From assembly GCA_014859985.1 (NCBI GenBank), contig JACZKN010000159.1, forward strand, positions 1 through 12,792: DNA of 12,792 nt, in the 5' to 3' direction. This document shows positions 1-6,589 of the stretch, piece after piece (position 1 is the first letter of the stretch; each line of letters opens with the position of its first letter). This stretch comes from Candidatus Krumholzibacteriia bacterium (GTDB lineage: Bacteria; Krumholzibacteriota; Krumholzibacteriia; LZORAL124-64-63). A program made the translations under genes and the position numbers. The notes below the pieces were generated by a model that was given only the letters and a program-made list of their open reading frames with translations, was not told the DNA's origin and did not search any database.

Positions 1-939
1 TTCGTGCGCGCCGCGCCGCCCCTCGCGGCCACCGGGGGCGAAGCGCTGCGCACCGCGCCGCTCGTGGTCGCGGCCGTGCAGGCGGACGTCGCCCTGACCG
101 ACAAGTGGGACAAGGCCCGCATCGACTCCACGAAGATCCCCTACGAGACCTTGACCGTGGCGGCGGCGGGCCGCGGCGCGGAGCTCGCGGTCTGGGCCGA
201 GACCGCCATCCCGGCCTACGTGCGCCACGACCCGGAGACGTTGCGCTGGACCCGTGGCGTGATCCGCAAGGCCGGCATCCCCCTTTACACCGGCTTCCCG
301 GACGCCGTGCGCGATCCGGGGGGCGAGGTGCTGACCTTCAACTCCTCGGGCCTGTTCACCGCCGACGGCCTGCTCCAGGACCGCTACGCCAAGCACCACC
401 TGCTGCCCATCGGCGAAGCGATGCCCTTTACCCGCTGGCTGCCGGTGCTGGCCCAGGTGAACGTGGGCCAGGCCGAGTGGACGCCCGGCCCGCCCCCCGA
501 ACCCATCGTGCTGGTCACCGACGGCGGCGCCTTTCCCTTCTCGGGCATGATCTGCTTCGAGTCCGTCTTCGGCCACCTGGCGCGCGACGCGGTGCGCCGG
601 GGCAGCCGCTGCCTGATGGTGATCACCAACGACGGCTGGTTCGGCGAGTCGGCCGGCCCCCGCCAGCACGCGGCCATGGCCCGGCTGCGCGCGGTCGAGT
701 GCGGCGTGCCGGTGGTGCGCTCGGCCAACAACGGGATCAGCCTGGTCGGCGACGACCGCGGCCGGGTGCTGGGCGAGCTGGGCCTGGGCCGCCGCGGGAC
801 GGTGCAGGCGGCGGTGGCGCCCGGCAGGGCCGACACCCTGTACGTGCGCTGGGGCTCCTGGCCGCTGGCGGCGCTGGCGGTGCTCTGGAGCGCGTTCGTG
901 CTGGGGCGCGGATCCCGCCGCGGGAAGGAACGCCGGTGA
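1..939 (+). CDS. lnt: Apolipoprotein N-acyltransferase, C-terminal part (5' end outside window)
   Basis: Lnt transfers the third acyl chain from a phospholipid to the N-terminal cysteine of apolipoproteins at the periplasmic face of the inner membrane. The visible 313 codons cover the nitrilase-like domain and the last membrane segment. The Glu-Lys-Cys catalytic triad is present: Glu in WAETAIP (codon at 199), Lys in YAKHHLLPIGE (codon at 391) and Cys in MICFESVFG (codon at 553). Their spacing is close to that in E. coli Lnt. NDGWFGES and the later SANNGIS segment are also typical. A hydrophobic stretch, WPLAALAVLWSAFVL, near the end fits the final transmembrane helix, and an Arg/Lys-rich tail follows. 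The frame is open to base 1, so the N-terminal membrane helices lie upstream. The gene ends in a 4-base overlap with the next gene. The family assignment is firm. Confidence 0.95.
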   Translation, partial: FVRAAPPLAATGGEALRTAPLVVAAVQADVALTDKWDKARIDSTKIPYETLTVAAAGRGAELAVWAETAIPAYVRHDPETLRWTRGVIRKAGIPLYTGFPDAVRDPGGEVLTFNSSGLFTADGLLQDRYAKHHLLPIGEAMPFTRWLPVLAQVNVGQAEWTPGPPPEPIVLVTDGGAFPFSGMICFESVFGHLARDAVRRGSRCLMVITNDGWFGESAGPRQHAAMARLRAVECGVPVVRSANNGISLVGDDRGRVLGELGLGRRGTVQAAVAPGRADTLYVRWGSWPLAALAVLWSAFVLGRGSRRGKERR

Positions 940-1469
940 GCGCCTCGGCCCATGTCTTCACCTGGTGCCCCCGGTGCCGCGAACGGCTGCAGACCCGTCC
1001 CGAAGGCGGCGCCCTGCGCCCCGTCTGCCCCGCCTGCGGCTTCGTCCAGTACCTCAATCCCGCGCCGGGAGCGGGGGTGGTGCTGCTGCGGGGGCGCGAG
1101 GTCTGCCTGGTGCGCCGGAAGTTCGAGCCGCGGCGCGGCACCTGGTCCCTGCCCACCGGCTTCATGGAGTGGCAGGAGACGGCGGCCGAGACCGCGGTGC
1201 GCGAGGCCCGCGAGGAGACGGGCCTTTACGTGCGGCTGACCGGGCTCTACGCCGTGGAGACGGGCCTGCTGCCGCCGGACCGCCCGGTGCTGGTGGTGTT
1301 CTACCGGGCCGAGGAGACCGGCGGGCAGCTGGAGGCCGGCGACGACGCCGACCAGGTGGGGTTCTTCCCGCCCGACGCGCCCCCCGGCCCGGTGGCGTTT
1401 GCCGCCCACCGGCGGGTGCTGGAGCGGCTGACCGCCGAGTTGGCCGCAACCCGAAAGGACGACGCGTGA
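936..1469 (+). CDS. NUDIX hydrolase with N-terminal zinc ribbon
   Basis: This 177-aa protein should hydrolyse a nucleoside diphosphate linked to another moiety; the substrate cannot be read from the sequence. Cys11, Cys14, Cys31 and Cys34 form a zinc ribbon. A complete NUDIX box runs from Gly75 to Leu97: G-x5-E81-x7-R89-E90-x-x-E93-E94-x-G96-L97, with the metal-binding glutamates intact. NudC (NADH pyrophosphatase) also joins a zinc ribbon to a NUDIX domain, but its downstream SQPWPFPxS signature is absent here, so I do not call nudC. The start is GTG at 936, inside the GTGA overlap with the lnt stop and preceded by a GGAAGGAA ribosome-binding site at about 923-930. It overlaps purN by 4 bases in the same way, so translation of all three genes is probably coupled. 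Confidence 0.9.
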   Translation: MSASAHVFTWCPRCRERLQTRPEGGALRPVCPACGFVQYLNPAPGAGVVLLRGREVCLVRRKFEPRRGTWSLPTGFMEWQETAAETAVREAREETGLYVRLTGLYAVETGLLPPDRPVLVVFYRAEETGGQLEAGDDADQVGFFPPDAPPGPVAFAAHRRVLERLTAELAATRKDDA

Positions 1470-2056
1470 ACGACCCCGCGCGCCTGGCGGTGCTGCTCTC
1501 GGGCAGCGGCCGCACCCTGGAGAACTTCCTGGCGAAGATCGCGGCGGGCGAGCTGCCGGCCAGGATCGTCGCGGTGGTCGCCAGCCGCGGCGACGTGCGC
1601 GGGGTCGAGGTCGCCCGGGACGCCGGCCTGCCCTGCGCGGTGTTCCGCCGCAAGGACCACCCCGACCCGGCCGCCCACAGCGCGGCCATCAACGCCTGGC
1701 TGGCTTCCTTCCTGCCGGACATCATCGTCCTGGCGGGCTACCTGTGCTTCTACGTGCCGCCGGCGGGCTTCGCGGGGCCGGTCGTCAACATCCACCCGGC
1801 CCTGCTGCCCAAGTTCGGCGGCCAGGGCATGTACGGCGACCGCGTCCACCGCGCCGTGCTCGCGGCGGGGGAGACCGAGAGCGGCTGCACCGTCCACCTG
1901 GTCAGCGAGCGGTACGACGAGGGGCGGATCCTGGGCCAGGCCAAGGTGCCGGTGCTGCCCGGGGATGACGAGCACGCCCTGGCGGCGCGGGTGTTCGCCG
2001 CCGAGTGCGAACTCTATCCCCGCGTGCTGGCGGAACTGGCCCGCGCCCGGCGCTGA
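1466..2056 (+). CDS. purN: Phosphoribosylglycinamide formyltransferase
   Basis: PurN formylates GAR with 10-formyltetrahydrofolate, the third step of de novo purine synthesis, in the cytoplasm. The protein has 196 residues, close to the family norm. The catalytic set is present: Asn108 and His110 in NIHPALLP, and Asp151 in the YDEGRILGQ segment. The N-terminal phosphate-binding loop reads SGSGRTLEN rather than the common SGxGSN form, and NIHPALLP is followed by KFGGQGMYG. I take these as features of a divergent PurN subgroup. The start is GTG at 1466, overlapping the NUDIX stop by 4 bases, with AAAGGA just upstream. It is the last gene of the lnt-NUDIX-purN unit and is followed by a hairpin terminator. 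No other purine gene is adjacent in the window. Confidence 0.94.
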   Translation: MNDPARLAVLLSGSGRTLENFLAKIAAGELPARIVAVVASRGDVRGVEVARDAGLPCAVFRRKDHPDPAAHSAAINAWLASFLPDIIVLAGYLCFYVPPAGFAGPVVNIHPALLPKFGGQGMYGDRVHRAVLAAGETESGCTVHLVSERYDEGRILGQAKVPVLPGDDEHALAARVFAAECELYPRVLAELARARR

Positions 2057-2083
2057 TCCGGGCGCGCCCGGCCCCCAACGCGA

Positions 2084-2117
2084 AGCCCCCCGACCGCGCG
2101 GCCGGGGGGCTCCTTTT
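2084..2117 (+). terminator. Rho-independent terminator after purN
   Basis: A perfect 9-bp stem, AGCCCCCCG (2084-2092) with CGGGGGGCT (2103-2111), encloses a 10-base loop and is followed by CCTTTT. It lies 28 bases after the purN stop and just before the end of the convergent nfnB. The T-run lies on the plus side only, so it fits purN best. The stem could also slow transcription arriving from nfnB, but no T-run follows it on that strand. Confidence 0.85.
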
Positions 2118-2134
2118 CGTCGCGGCTCTCCGCC

Positions 2135-3619
2135 TCAGGTCAGGTTCCCGCAGACGTCGCCCTGGCCGGCCTCGGGGTCGGCAGGATCACCGGTGGTCAG
2201 GAAGCGGTGGATGCTGTCGGCCGCCTTGCGCCCCTGGCCCATCGCCAGGATCACCGTGGCGCCGCCGGTGACGATGTCGCCTGCGGCGTAGGTGTCCGGG
2301 TAGGAGGTCCGCATCCACGGGTCGATGACGATGGTGCCCTTCTTCGGGTCACGCTTCAGGTCGGGGCAGTCGGCCGTCAGCAGGGGGTTCGGCCCCTGCC
2401 CGATGGAGATGACCACCGTGTCGACGGCCCACTCCTTGATCTTGCCCTCGATGGGCACGGGGCGCCGGCGCCCGCTCGCGTCGGGCTCGCCCAGCTCCAT
2501 CTCCTGGCAGCGGATGGCGCCGACCGCGCCGGTGCCGTCGTCGACGATCTCCACCGGCGAGTGCAGGAGCTGGAAGTCGATCCCCTCCTCTTCGGCGTGG
2601 TGGATCTCCTCGATGCGCGCGGGCATCTCCAGGCGGCTGCGCCGGTAGACCAGGTACACCACCTCCGGCCGCAGGCGCTTGGCCGTGCGCGCCGAATCCA
2701 TGGCGGTGTTGCCGGCGCCGACGACGGCGATGCGCTTGATCTTCTTGACCGGCGTGTCCGCCCGCTCGGGAAACTTGTAGCCGCCCATCAGGTTGACGCG
2801 GGTCAGGAACTCGTTGGCGCTGTACACGCCGTTGAGGTTCTCGCCGGGGATGCCCAGAAACCAGGGCAGGCCGGCGCCCGTGCCGATGAAGGTGGCGTCG
2901 AAGCGCGCGCGGATCTCGTCCAGGGGCTCGGCCTTGCCCACCGGGTAGTTCATGACGAACTTGACGCCCATCTCCTTCATGCCGTCGATCTCGCGCACGA
3001 GGATCTCCTTGGGCAGCCGGAACTGGGGGATGCCGTAGAAGAGCACGCCGCCCGGCTTGTGCAGGGCCTCGAACACCGTCACGTCGTGGCCCTTCTGGGC
3101 CAGGTCGCTGGCCGCGGTCAGGCCCGCCGGGCCCGAGCCGATGATGGCGACCTTCTTGCCCGTGGGCGCGGCGCAGACGGGCGTGATGGTGAGGTCGTGC
3201 TCCATGGCGTAGTCGCCCAGGAAGCGCTCGACCCGGCCCACGCCGCCGGGCTCGCGGCCCTTGTCCGGCTTGTTCAGGGTGCAGACCAGCTCGCACTGGT
3301 CCTCCTGGGGGCAGACGCGCCCGCAGATGGCCGGCAGGAAGTTCTTCTCCTTGATCTTGCGCAGGGCGTCCTCGAAGCGCCGCTCGCCCACCAGGGCCAG
3401 GAACGCCGGGATGTCGATGCCCACGGGGCAGCCGCGCACGCAGGGCTTGTCCTTGCACTGGATGCAGCGCAGGGCCTCCAGCGTGGCCTCGTTCTCGTCG
3501 TAGCCCAGGGGCACTTCCTCGAAGTTGAAGATGCGGTCCTGGGGCGCCTGCTCGCGCATGGGCACCTTGGTCTTCGCCTTGTTGATGTCCCTCTTCTTCG
3601 GCTTGTCCACGTCGCTCAT
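2135..3619 (-). CDS. nfnB: NADH-dependent ferredoxin:NADP+ oxidoreductase, large subunit (GltD-like)
   Basis: NfnB carries the bifurcating FAD, two iron-sulfur clusters and an NADP(H) site. It belongs to the same fold family as the glutamate synthase small subunit. The 494-aa protein has two N-terminal cysteine clusters: Cys52, 55, 60 and 64, then Cys99, 103, 109 and 113. The FAD-binding GSGPAG lies at 161-166 and a second dinucleotide motif, GAGNTAMD, at 301-308. A C-terminal AAGDIVTGGA segment contacts flavin in this family. The first 25 or so residues are a Lys/Arg-rich extension. The ATG at 3619 follows an AAAGGA site that overlaps the nfnA stop, and 12 bases separate the two genes. Pairing with an NfnA-type flavoprotein, rather than a large glutamate synthase gene, favours NfnB over GltD. 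Annotation pipelines often call this family gltA. Confidence 0.9.
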   Translation of the reverse strand: MSDVDKPKKRDINKAKTKVPMREQAPQDRIFNFEEVPLGYDENEATLEALRCIQCKDKPCVRGCPVGIDIPAFLALVGERRFEDALRKIKEKNFLPAICGRVCPQEDQCELVCTLNKPDKGREPGGVGRVERFLGDYAMEHDLTITPVCAAPTGKKVAIIGSGPAGLTAASDLAQKGHDVTVFEALHKPGGVLFYGIPQFRLPKEILVREIDGMKEMGVKFVMNYPVGKAEPLDEIRARFDATFIGTGAGLPWFLGIPGENLNGVYSANEFLTRVNLMGGYKFPERADTPVKKIKRIAVVGAGNTAMDSARTAKRLRPEVVYLVYRRSRLEMPARIEEIHHAEEEGIDFQLLHSPVEIVDDGTGAVGAIRCQEMELGEPDASGRRRPVPIEGKIKEWAVDTVVISIGQGPNPLLTADCPDLKRDPKKGTIVIDPWMRTSYPDTYAAGDIVTGGATVILAMGQGRKAADSIHRFLTTGDPADPEAGQGDVCGNLT

Positions 3620-3631
3620 GGGCCGGTCCTT

Positions 3632-4498
3632 TCAGGCCTGACGGTCGAGGGCGCGGGCGGCCTCGTCCATCTTGCAGCGGTGGTGGTGGTCGAGCGACGC
3701 GCGCTCCTCGGGCTTGTAGTAGCTGAGGCGGGTGATCAGCTCGTCGAAGTCGGTCTGGTGGCCGTCGAACTCGGGGCCCTCGACGCAGGCGAACCGCGTC
3801 TTGCCGCCCACGGTCACGCGGCAGGCGCCGCACATGCCCGTGCCGTCGACCATGATGGGGTTGAGCGAGGCCTGGGTGGGGATGCCGTGCGGGGCGGTGG
3901 TCCGGCAGACGAACTTCATCATGACCACCGGGCCGATGGTGATGACCTCGTCGATCTTCTCGCCGCTGTCGATCAGGTCGTCCAGGGCGTGGGTGACCAT
4001 GCCCTTGCGCCCGTAGCTGCCGTCGTCGGTGGTGACGATCACCTGGTCGGCGATCGCGCGGATCTCGTCCTCGAGGATCAGCAGCTCCTTCGTGCGGGCG
4101 CCCAGGATGGCGATCACCTTGTTGCCCGCCTGCTTCAACGCCTGCACCTGGGGCCAGACCACCGCGTTGCCGATGCCGCCGCCCACGCAGACGACCGTCT
4201 TGCCCGTGGGGATCTCCGTGGGCTTGCCCAGCGGCCCGGCCAGGTCGTGGATCTCGTCGCCCACGTCCAGGGCGTTGAGCATTTCGGTGGTCTTGCCCAC
4301 CTCCTGGGCCACGATGGTGATCGTGCCCCTGGCCGGGTCGCGGTTGGCGATGGTCAGGGGGATCCGCTCGCCCTCGTCGTTGACCCGCAGGATGATGAAC
4401 TGGCCGGCCTTGCCCCGCTTGGCGATGTGGTCGGCCTCGATCTCGAAAAGCCAGGTCTTGGGGGCGAGCTCCCTGGCGGTGACGATCCTGTTACCCAC
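3632..4498 (-). CDS. nfnA: NADH-dependent ferredoxin:NADP+ oxidoreductase, small subunit
   Basis: NfnA is the FAD and [2Fe-2S] partner of NfnB and binds NAD(H). Together they couple ferredoxin and NADH oxidation to NADP+ reduction in the cytoplasm, or the reverse. The 288-aa protein has a ferredoxin-reductase-like barrel with RIPLTIAN (about 45-52) for FAD and CVGGGIGN (about 104-111) for the nucleotide. The cluster ligands read Asp218-x4-Cys223-x2-Cys226-x11-Cys238. Asp stands where the related PyrK and SudB-like proteins usually have a fourth Cys. Asp plus three Cys is the coordination known from structurally studied NfnA, so this supports the Nfn assignment. The start is GTG at 4498, with AAGGAG 6 bases upstream (4505-4510). 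It is the first gene of the nfnAB unit and faces the Fur-like operator about 130 bases upstream. Confidence 0.9.
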   Translation of the reverse strand: MGNRIVTARELAPKTWLFEIEADHIAKRGKAGQFIILRVNDEGERIPLTIANRDPARGTITIVAQEVGKTTEMLNALDVGDEIHDLAGPLGKPTEIPTGKTVVCVGGGIGNAVVWPQVQALKQAGNKVIAILGARTKELLILEDEIRAIADQVIVTTDDGSYGRKGMVTHALDDLIDSGEKIDEVITIGPVVMMKFVCRTTAPHGIPTQASLNPIMVDGTGMCGACRVTVGGKTRFACVEGPEFDGHQTDFDELITRLSYYKPEERASLDHHHRCKMDEAARALDRQA

Positions 4499-4618
4499 GG
4501 CAGGCTCCTTGGGGCTGGGCGGGGCCGGGCCCCGCGAAGCGCGGTGACGTCTGCCGGCGGGCTCTGGGGCACCGGTTCCGGCCCGCCAAAGGTAGGTTGC
4601 AGGATCTTGAAATCAAGT

Positions 4619-4648
4619 TTGCGATATTATGATAATGATATGTATTAT
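4619..4648 (+). promoter_or_regulatory. Candidate sigma-70 promoter overlapping the Fur-like box
   Basis: TTGCGA (4619-4624, 4 of 6 to the -35 consensus) and TATTAT (4643-4648, 5 of 6 to the -10) are 18 bases apart. The palindrome covers the spacer and the -10, where a repressor would block polymerase. It points toward folE, but folE has its own nearer promoter. The transcript would begin near 4655 and run into hairpins. AT-rich DNA gives promoter-like words easily, so confidence is moderate to low. Confidence 0.4.
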
Positions 4649-4651
4649 CAT
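4629..4651. promoter_or_regulatory. Fur-type operator (23-bp palindrome)
   Basis: The 19-mer GATAATGATATGTATTATC (4631-4649) matches the classical Fur box GATAATGATAATCATTATC at 16 of 19 positions; all three mismatches are central. The arms ATGATAAT and ATTATCAT are perfect 8-bp inverted repeats around 7 bases. The site is part of an AT-rich island in a GC-rich window, so chance is unlikely. It lies 131 bases from the nfnA start and 268 bases from folE. A Fur-family regulator is the natural reader. Which metal it senses, and which gene it controls, is inference. Confidence 0.75.
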
Positions 4652-4777
4652 GGTTTGCCCCGATCGGTCGGGGGGCGAATGCAAGGGCCGAACCCTTGCC
4701 GCCTGCGGATCGGGGGGAACGATCCTGCAGTCTGCGCGGCCCGGGCCGGCCCTTGTCGTGGCGGCGGTCCGTGGCAT

Positions 4778-4816
4778 CCTGCACGGCCGCCGGGTCCTGC
4801 CCGCTACCCGTGCAGG
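4778..4816 (+). repeat. 9-bp inverted repeat upstream of the folE promoter
   Basis: CCTGCACGG (4778-4786) and CCGTGCAGG (4808-4816) are perfect complements around 21 bases. A smaller CGGG/CCCG stem (4791-4794 with 4800-4803) nests inside. The 5' arm competes with an alternative pairing, GGCGGC (4760-4765) with GCCGCC (4786-4791). No T-run follows. It lies 22 bases before the folE -35, so it could be a protein site on DNA or a structure in a longer transcript. Confidence 0.45.
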
Positions 4817-4838
4817 GAGCGTGCCGTCCGGGGCGTCC

Positions 4839-4866
4839 TTGACGAGGCGCGCGCGGGACTTATCCT
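4839..4866 (+). promoter_or_regulatory. Sigma-70-like promoter of folE
   Basis: TTGACG (4839-4844) and TATCCT (4861-4866) are separated by 16 bases. The segment GCGGGACTTATCCTAC closely resembles GCGGGCTTATCATAC in the rplU promoter, which supports both calls. Transcription would start near 4873, giving a leader of about 45 bases before folE. Confidence 0.6.
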
Positions 4867-4918
4867 ACGGAAAGCACTCGCCCCGACCATCGCCCAGCGG
4901 CCCCGCCAGGAGGATCCC

Positions 4919-5521
4919 ATGGTTCCGAAGGCTCCGAAGGCTCCGAACGCTCCGAACGCTCCGAACGCTTCCATCACCCCCCTGATCCGCGAACTCCTGG
5001 TCCAGATCGGCGAGGACCCCGGGCGGGAGGGCCTGCTCGAGACGCCCGAACGGGTGGCCCGGGCCTGGGGCGAGATCGCCGGCGGCTACGCCCAGGACCC
5101 GGGGCAGATGGTGCGGGGAGCCCTCTTCCGGGCCGAGGGCAAGGAGATGATCGTGGTCAACGACATCGACTTCTACAGCATGTGCGAGCACCACATGCTG
5201 CCGTTCTTCGGCAAGGCCCACGTGGCCTACATCCCCAACGACAAGATCGTCGGCCTGTCCAAGATCGCCCGGGTGGTGGAGGCCTACGCCCGCCGCCTGC
5301 AGGTCCAGGAGCGGATGACCGCCCAGATCGCCACCTGCCTGATGGAGAACCTGCAGCCCCTGGGGGTGGCCGTGGTGCTGCACGCCCAGCACCTGTGCAT
5401 GATGATGCGCGGCATCCAGAAGCAGAACTCCTACGCCGTGACCAGCGAGATGCTGGGCGCCTTCAAGGACCGCTCCAAGACCCGGGCCGAGTTCCTGACC
5501 CTCATCGGCGAGCGCCCCTGA
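4919..5521 (+). CDS. folE: GTP cyclohydrolase I (type IA)
   Basis: FolE converts GTP to 7,8-dihydroneopterin triphosphate, the entry step to folate and also to queuosine and other pterins. The 200-aa protein has the family's zinc ligands Cys89 and His92 in MCEHHMLPF and Cys160 in HLCMMMRG; His91 is the catalytic His of the CEHH motif. GLSKIARVVEAYARRLQVQE follows as expected. The fold proper begins near residue 19. The first 18 residues form a repetitive Ala-Pro-Lys/Asn tail from a DNA tandem repeat and are not part of the conserved enzyme. The ATG at 4919 is well supported by AGGAGG at 4908-4913, and the next in-frame Met (residue 64) would cut into the domain. The gene converges on trxB with 13 bases between stops and no terminator hairpin of normal form. 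Confidence 0.95.
   Translation: MVPKAPKAPNAPNAPNASITPLIRELLVQIGEDPGREGLLETPERVARAWGEIAGGYAQDPGQMVRGALFRAEGKEMIVVNDIDFYSMCEHHMLPFFGKAHVAYIPNDKIVGLSKIARVVEAYARRLQVQERMTAQIATCLMENLQPLGVAVVLHAQHLCMMMRGIQKQNSYAVTSEMLGAFKDRSKTRAEFLTLIGERP
4922..4969 (+). repeat. 9-bp tandem repeat inside the folE start
   Basis: Five head-to-tail copies of a 9-base unit (GCT CCG AAG/AAC) plus a partial sixth directly follow the folE start codon and encode V/A-P-K/N triplets. The last three full copies are identical. The unit is a multiple of three, so copy-number change would keep the frame. It uses GCT for Ala in every copy, whereas the window otherwise strongly prefers GCC or GCG, so the repeat probably grew recently by slippage. 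Confidence 0.9.
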
Positions 5522-5534
5522 GCGCGGCGCCGCG

Positions 5535-6473
5535 TCAGGCCTGTTCGGCCAGCCACCTTTCCGCTTCCATGGCGGCCATGCAGCCGGTCCCTGCCGAGGT
5601 GACGGCCTGGCGGTAGACGTGGTCCTGCACGTCGCCGGCGGCGAAGACCCCGGGGATCTCGGTGGCGGTGACGTTCGGCCGGGTGATCAGGTAGCCGTTC
5701 TCGTCCGTCGGCAGCTGGCCCTGCAGGAAGGCCGTGTTGGGGATGTGGCCGATGGCGATGAAGCAGCCGGTCACCGGCAGTTCGGACGTCGATCCGTCCA
5801 CGGTGTCCTGCAGGACCAGGGCCCTGAGGCTGCCCTGGGCGTCGGGCACGTAGCGCTCGACCACCTTGTTCCAGGCCACCTCGATCTTCGGGTTCCTCAG
5901 GGCCCGGTCCTGCATGATCCGGCTGCCGCGCAGCTCGTCCCGGCGGTGGATCAGGGTCACCTTGCTGGCGAAGTTGGTCAGGAAGGTGGCCTCCTCCAGG
6001 GCGGTGTCGCCGCCGCCGACGACGGCGATGTCCTGGCCGCGGAAGAAGAAGCCGTCGCAGGTGGCGCAGGCGGACAGTCCCTTGCCCATGAATTTCGGCT
6101 CGTCCGGCAGATCGAGCCAGCGGGCCCGGCTGCCGGTGGCCAGGATCACCGCGTCGGCGGTGCAGGTGCCCTTGGCGGTGGTCAGGGTGAAGGGGCGCCG
6201 CTGCAGGTCGATCCGCGTGACCGTCTCGCTCCTGATCTCGGTGCCGAAGCGCACGGCCTGGGCCTTGAACTTCTCCATCAGCTCCGGGCCCATGATGCCG
6301 TCGGGGAAGCCGGGGTAGTTCTCCACGTCCGTGGTGATGGTCAGCTGCCCGCCGGGCTGGTCGCCCTCGAACAGGACGTTCTGCAGGTTGGCGCGGCTGA
6401 GGTAGAGGCCGGCGGTGAAGCCGGCGGGGCCGGAGCCGACAATGGCCGTCCGGTAGTGGACACGCTCGCTCAT
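5535..6473 (-). CDS. trxB: Thioredoxin reductase
   Basis: TrxB passes electrons from NADPH through FAD and a redox disulfide to thioredoxin in the cytoplasm. The 312-aa length matches the low-molecular-weight bacterial class. The FAD motif GSGPAG is at 13-18, the NADPH motif GGGDTA at 153-158 and HRRDELR follows near 176. The redox pair is Cys136-Ala-Thr-Cys139 in the SACATCDG segment, and the C-terminal AAGDVQD contacts flavin. The ATG at 6473 has a GGAG about 9 bases upstream. It is a single gene convergent with folE and divergent from rplU, and no thioredoxin gene is in the window. A ferredoxin-dependent variant cannot be excluded, but the HRRDE nucleotide-binding segment favours NADPH. 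Confidence 0.95.
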   Translation of the reverse strand: MSERVHYRTAIVGSGPAGFTAGLYLSRANLQNVLFEGDQPGGQLTITTDVENYPGFPDGIMGPELMEKFKAQAVRFGTEIRSETVTRIDLQRRPFTLTTAKGTCTADAVILATGSRARWLDLPDEPKFMGKGLSACATCDGFFFRGQDIAVVGGGDTALEEATFLTNFASKVTLIHRRDELRGSRIMQDRALRNPKIEVAWNKVVERYVPDAQGSLRALVLQDTVDGSTSELPVTGCFIAIGHIPNTAFLQGQLPTDENGYLITRPNVTATEIPGVFAAGDVQDHVYRQAVTSAGTGCMAAMEAERWLAEQA

Positions 6474-6560
6474 GGGCGGGATCTCCGTTCCGGCGGCGGG
6501 GCCGCCCGGCGGGGTGGGGGCCCCCGGACGGAGGCCGCAGCGTCGTCTTCAACCCGGCAA

Positions 6561-6589
6561 GTGTTAGTCCCGGGCGGGGGTTCTGTCAA
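6561..6589 (-). promoter_or_regulatory. Candidate sigma-70 promoter of trxB
   Basis: On the minus strand a perfect TTGACA (plus 6584-6589) is followed 17 bases later by TAACAC (plus 6561-6566), which matches the -10 at only 3 of 6. Transcription would begin near 6554, leaving a leader of about 80 bases. The perfect -35 at the standard spacing makes the call reasonable despite the weak -10. Confidence 0.5.

Larger units (their letters stand above)
4499..4918. other. Divergent intergenic region nfnA / folE
   Basis: This 420-base region has no gene I can support. From nfnA to folE it holds the nfnA ribosome-binding site and a small inverted repeat, CTTGA-AA-TCAAG (4606-4617). Next come the AT-rich Fur-like palindrome and a run of hairpins: CCCCGA/TCGGGG at 4658-4673, GCAAGGG/CCCTTGC at 4681-4699, and CCTGCACGG/CCGTGCAGG at 4778-4816. 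The folE promoter and ribosome-binding site complete it. A frame open from 4629 through folE's start codes for an arginine-rich, low-complexity peptide and has no ribosome-binding site, so I reject it. Confidence 0.7.

Noticed and set aside
2135..3619. Calling the GltD-like gene a glutamate synthase small subunit.
   Set aside because: There is no large glutamate synthase gene beside it, and its operon partner is an NfnA-type protein with the Asp plus three Cys cluster motif.
4629..4985. A possible small protein begins in the Fur-like box and reads into folE's start in another frame.
   Set aside because: There is no ribosome-binding site, the start lies inside the operator, and the peptide is Arg-rich and repetitive because it reads the folE tandem repeat out of frame.
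2207..5521. A plus-strand frame stays open for more than 1,100 codons, antisense to nfnB and nfnA and running in frame into folE.
   Set aside because: It is Val/Asp/His/Leu/Ala-rich, low-complexity text mirroring the codon bias of genes on the other strand. Only its last 200 codons, which are folE, look like a protein. High GC makes stop codons rare in such frames.
5523..5534. The palindrome CGCGGCGCCGCG lies between the convergent folE and trxB stops, as a possible terminator.
   Set aside because: It has no loop and no T-run, so it cannot form a normal terminator hairpin.
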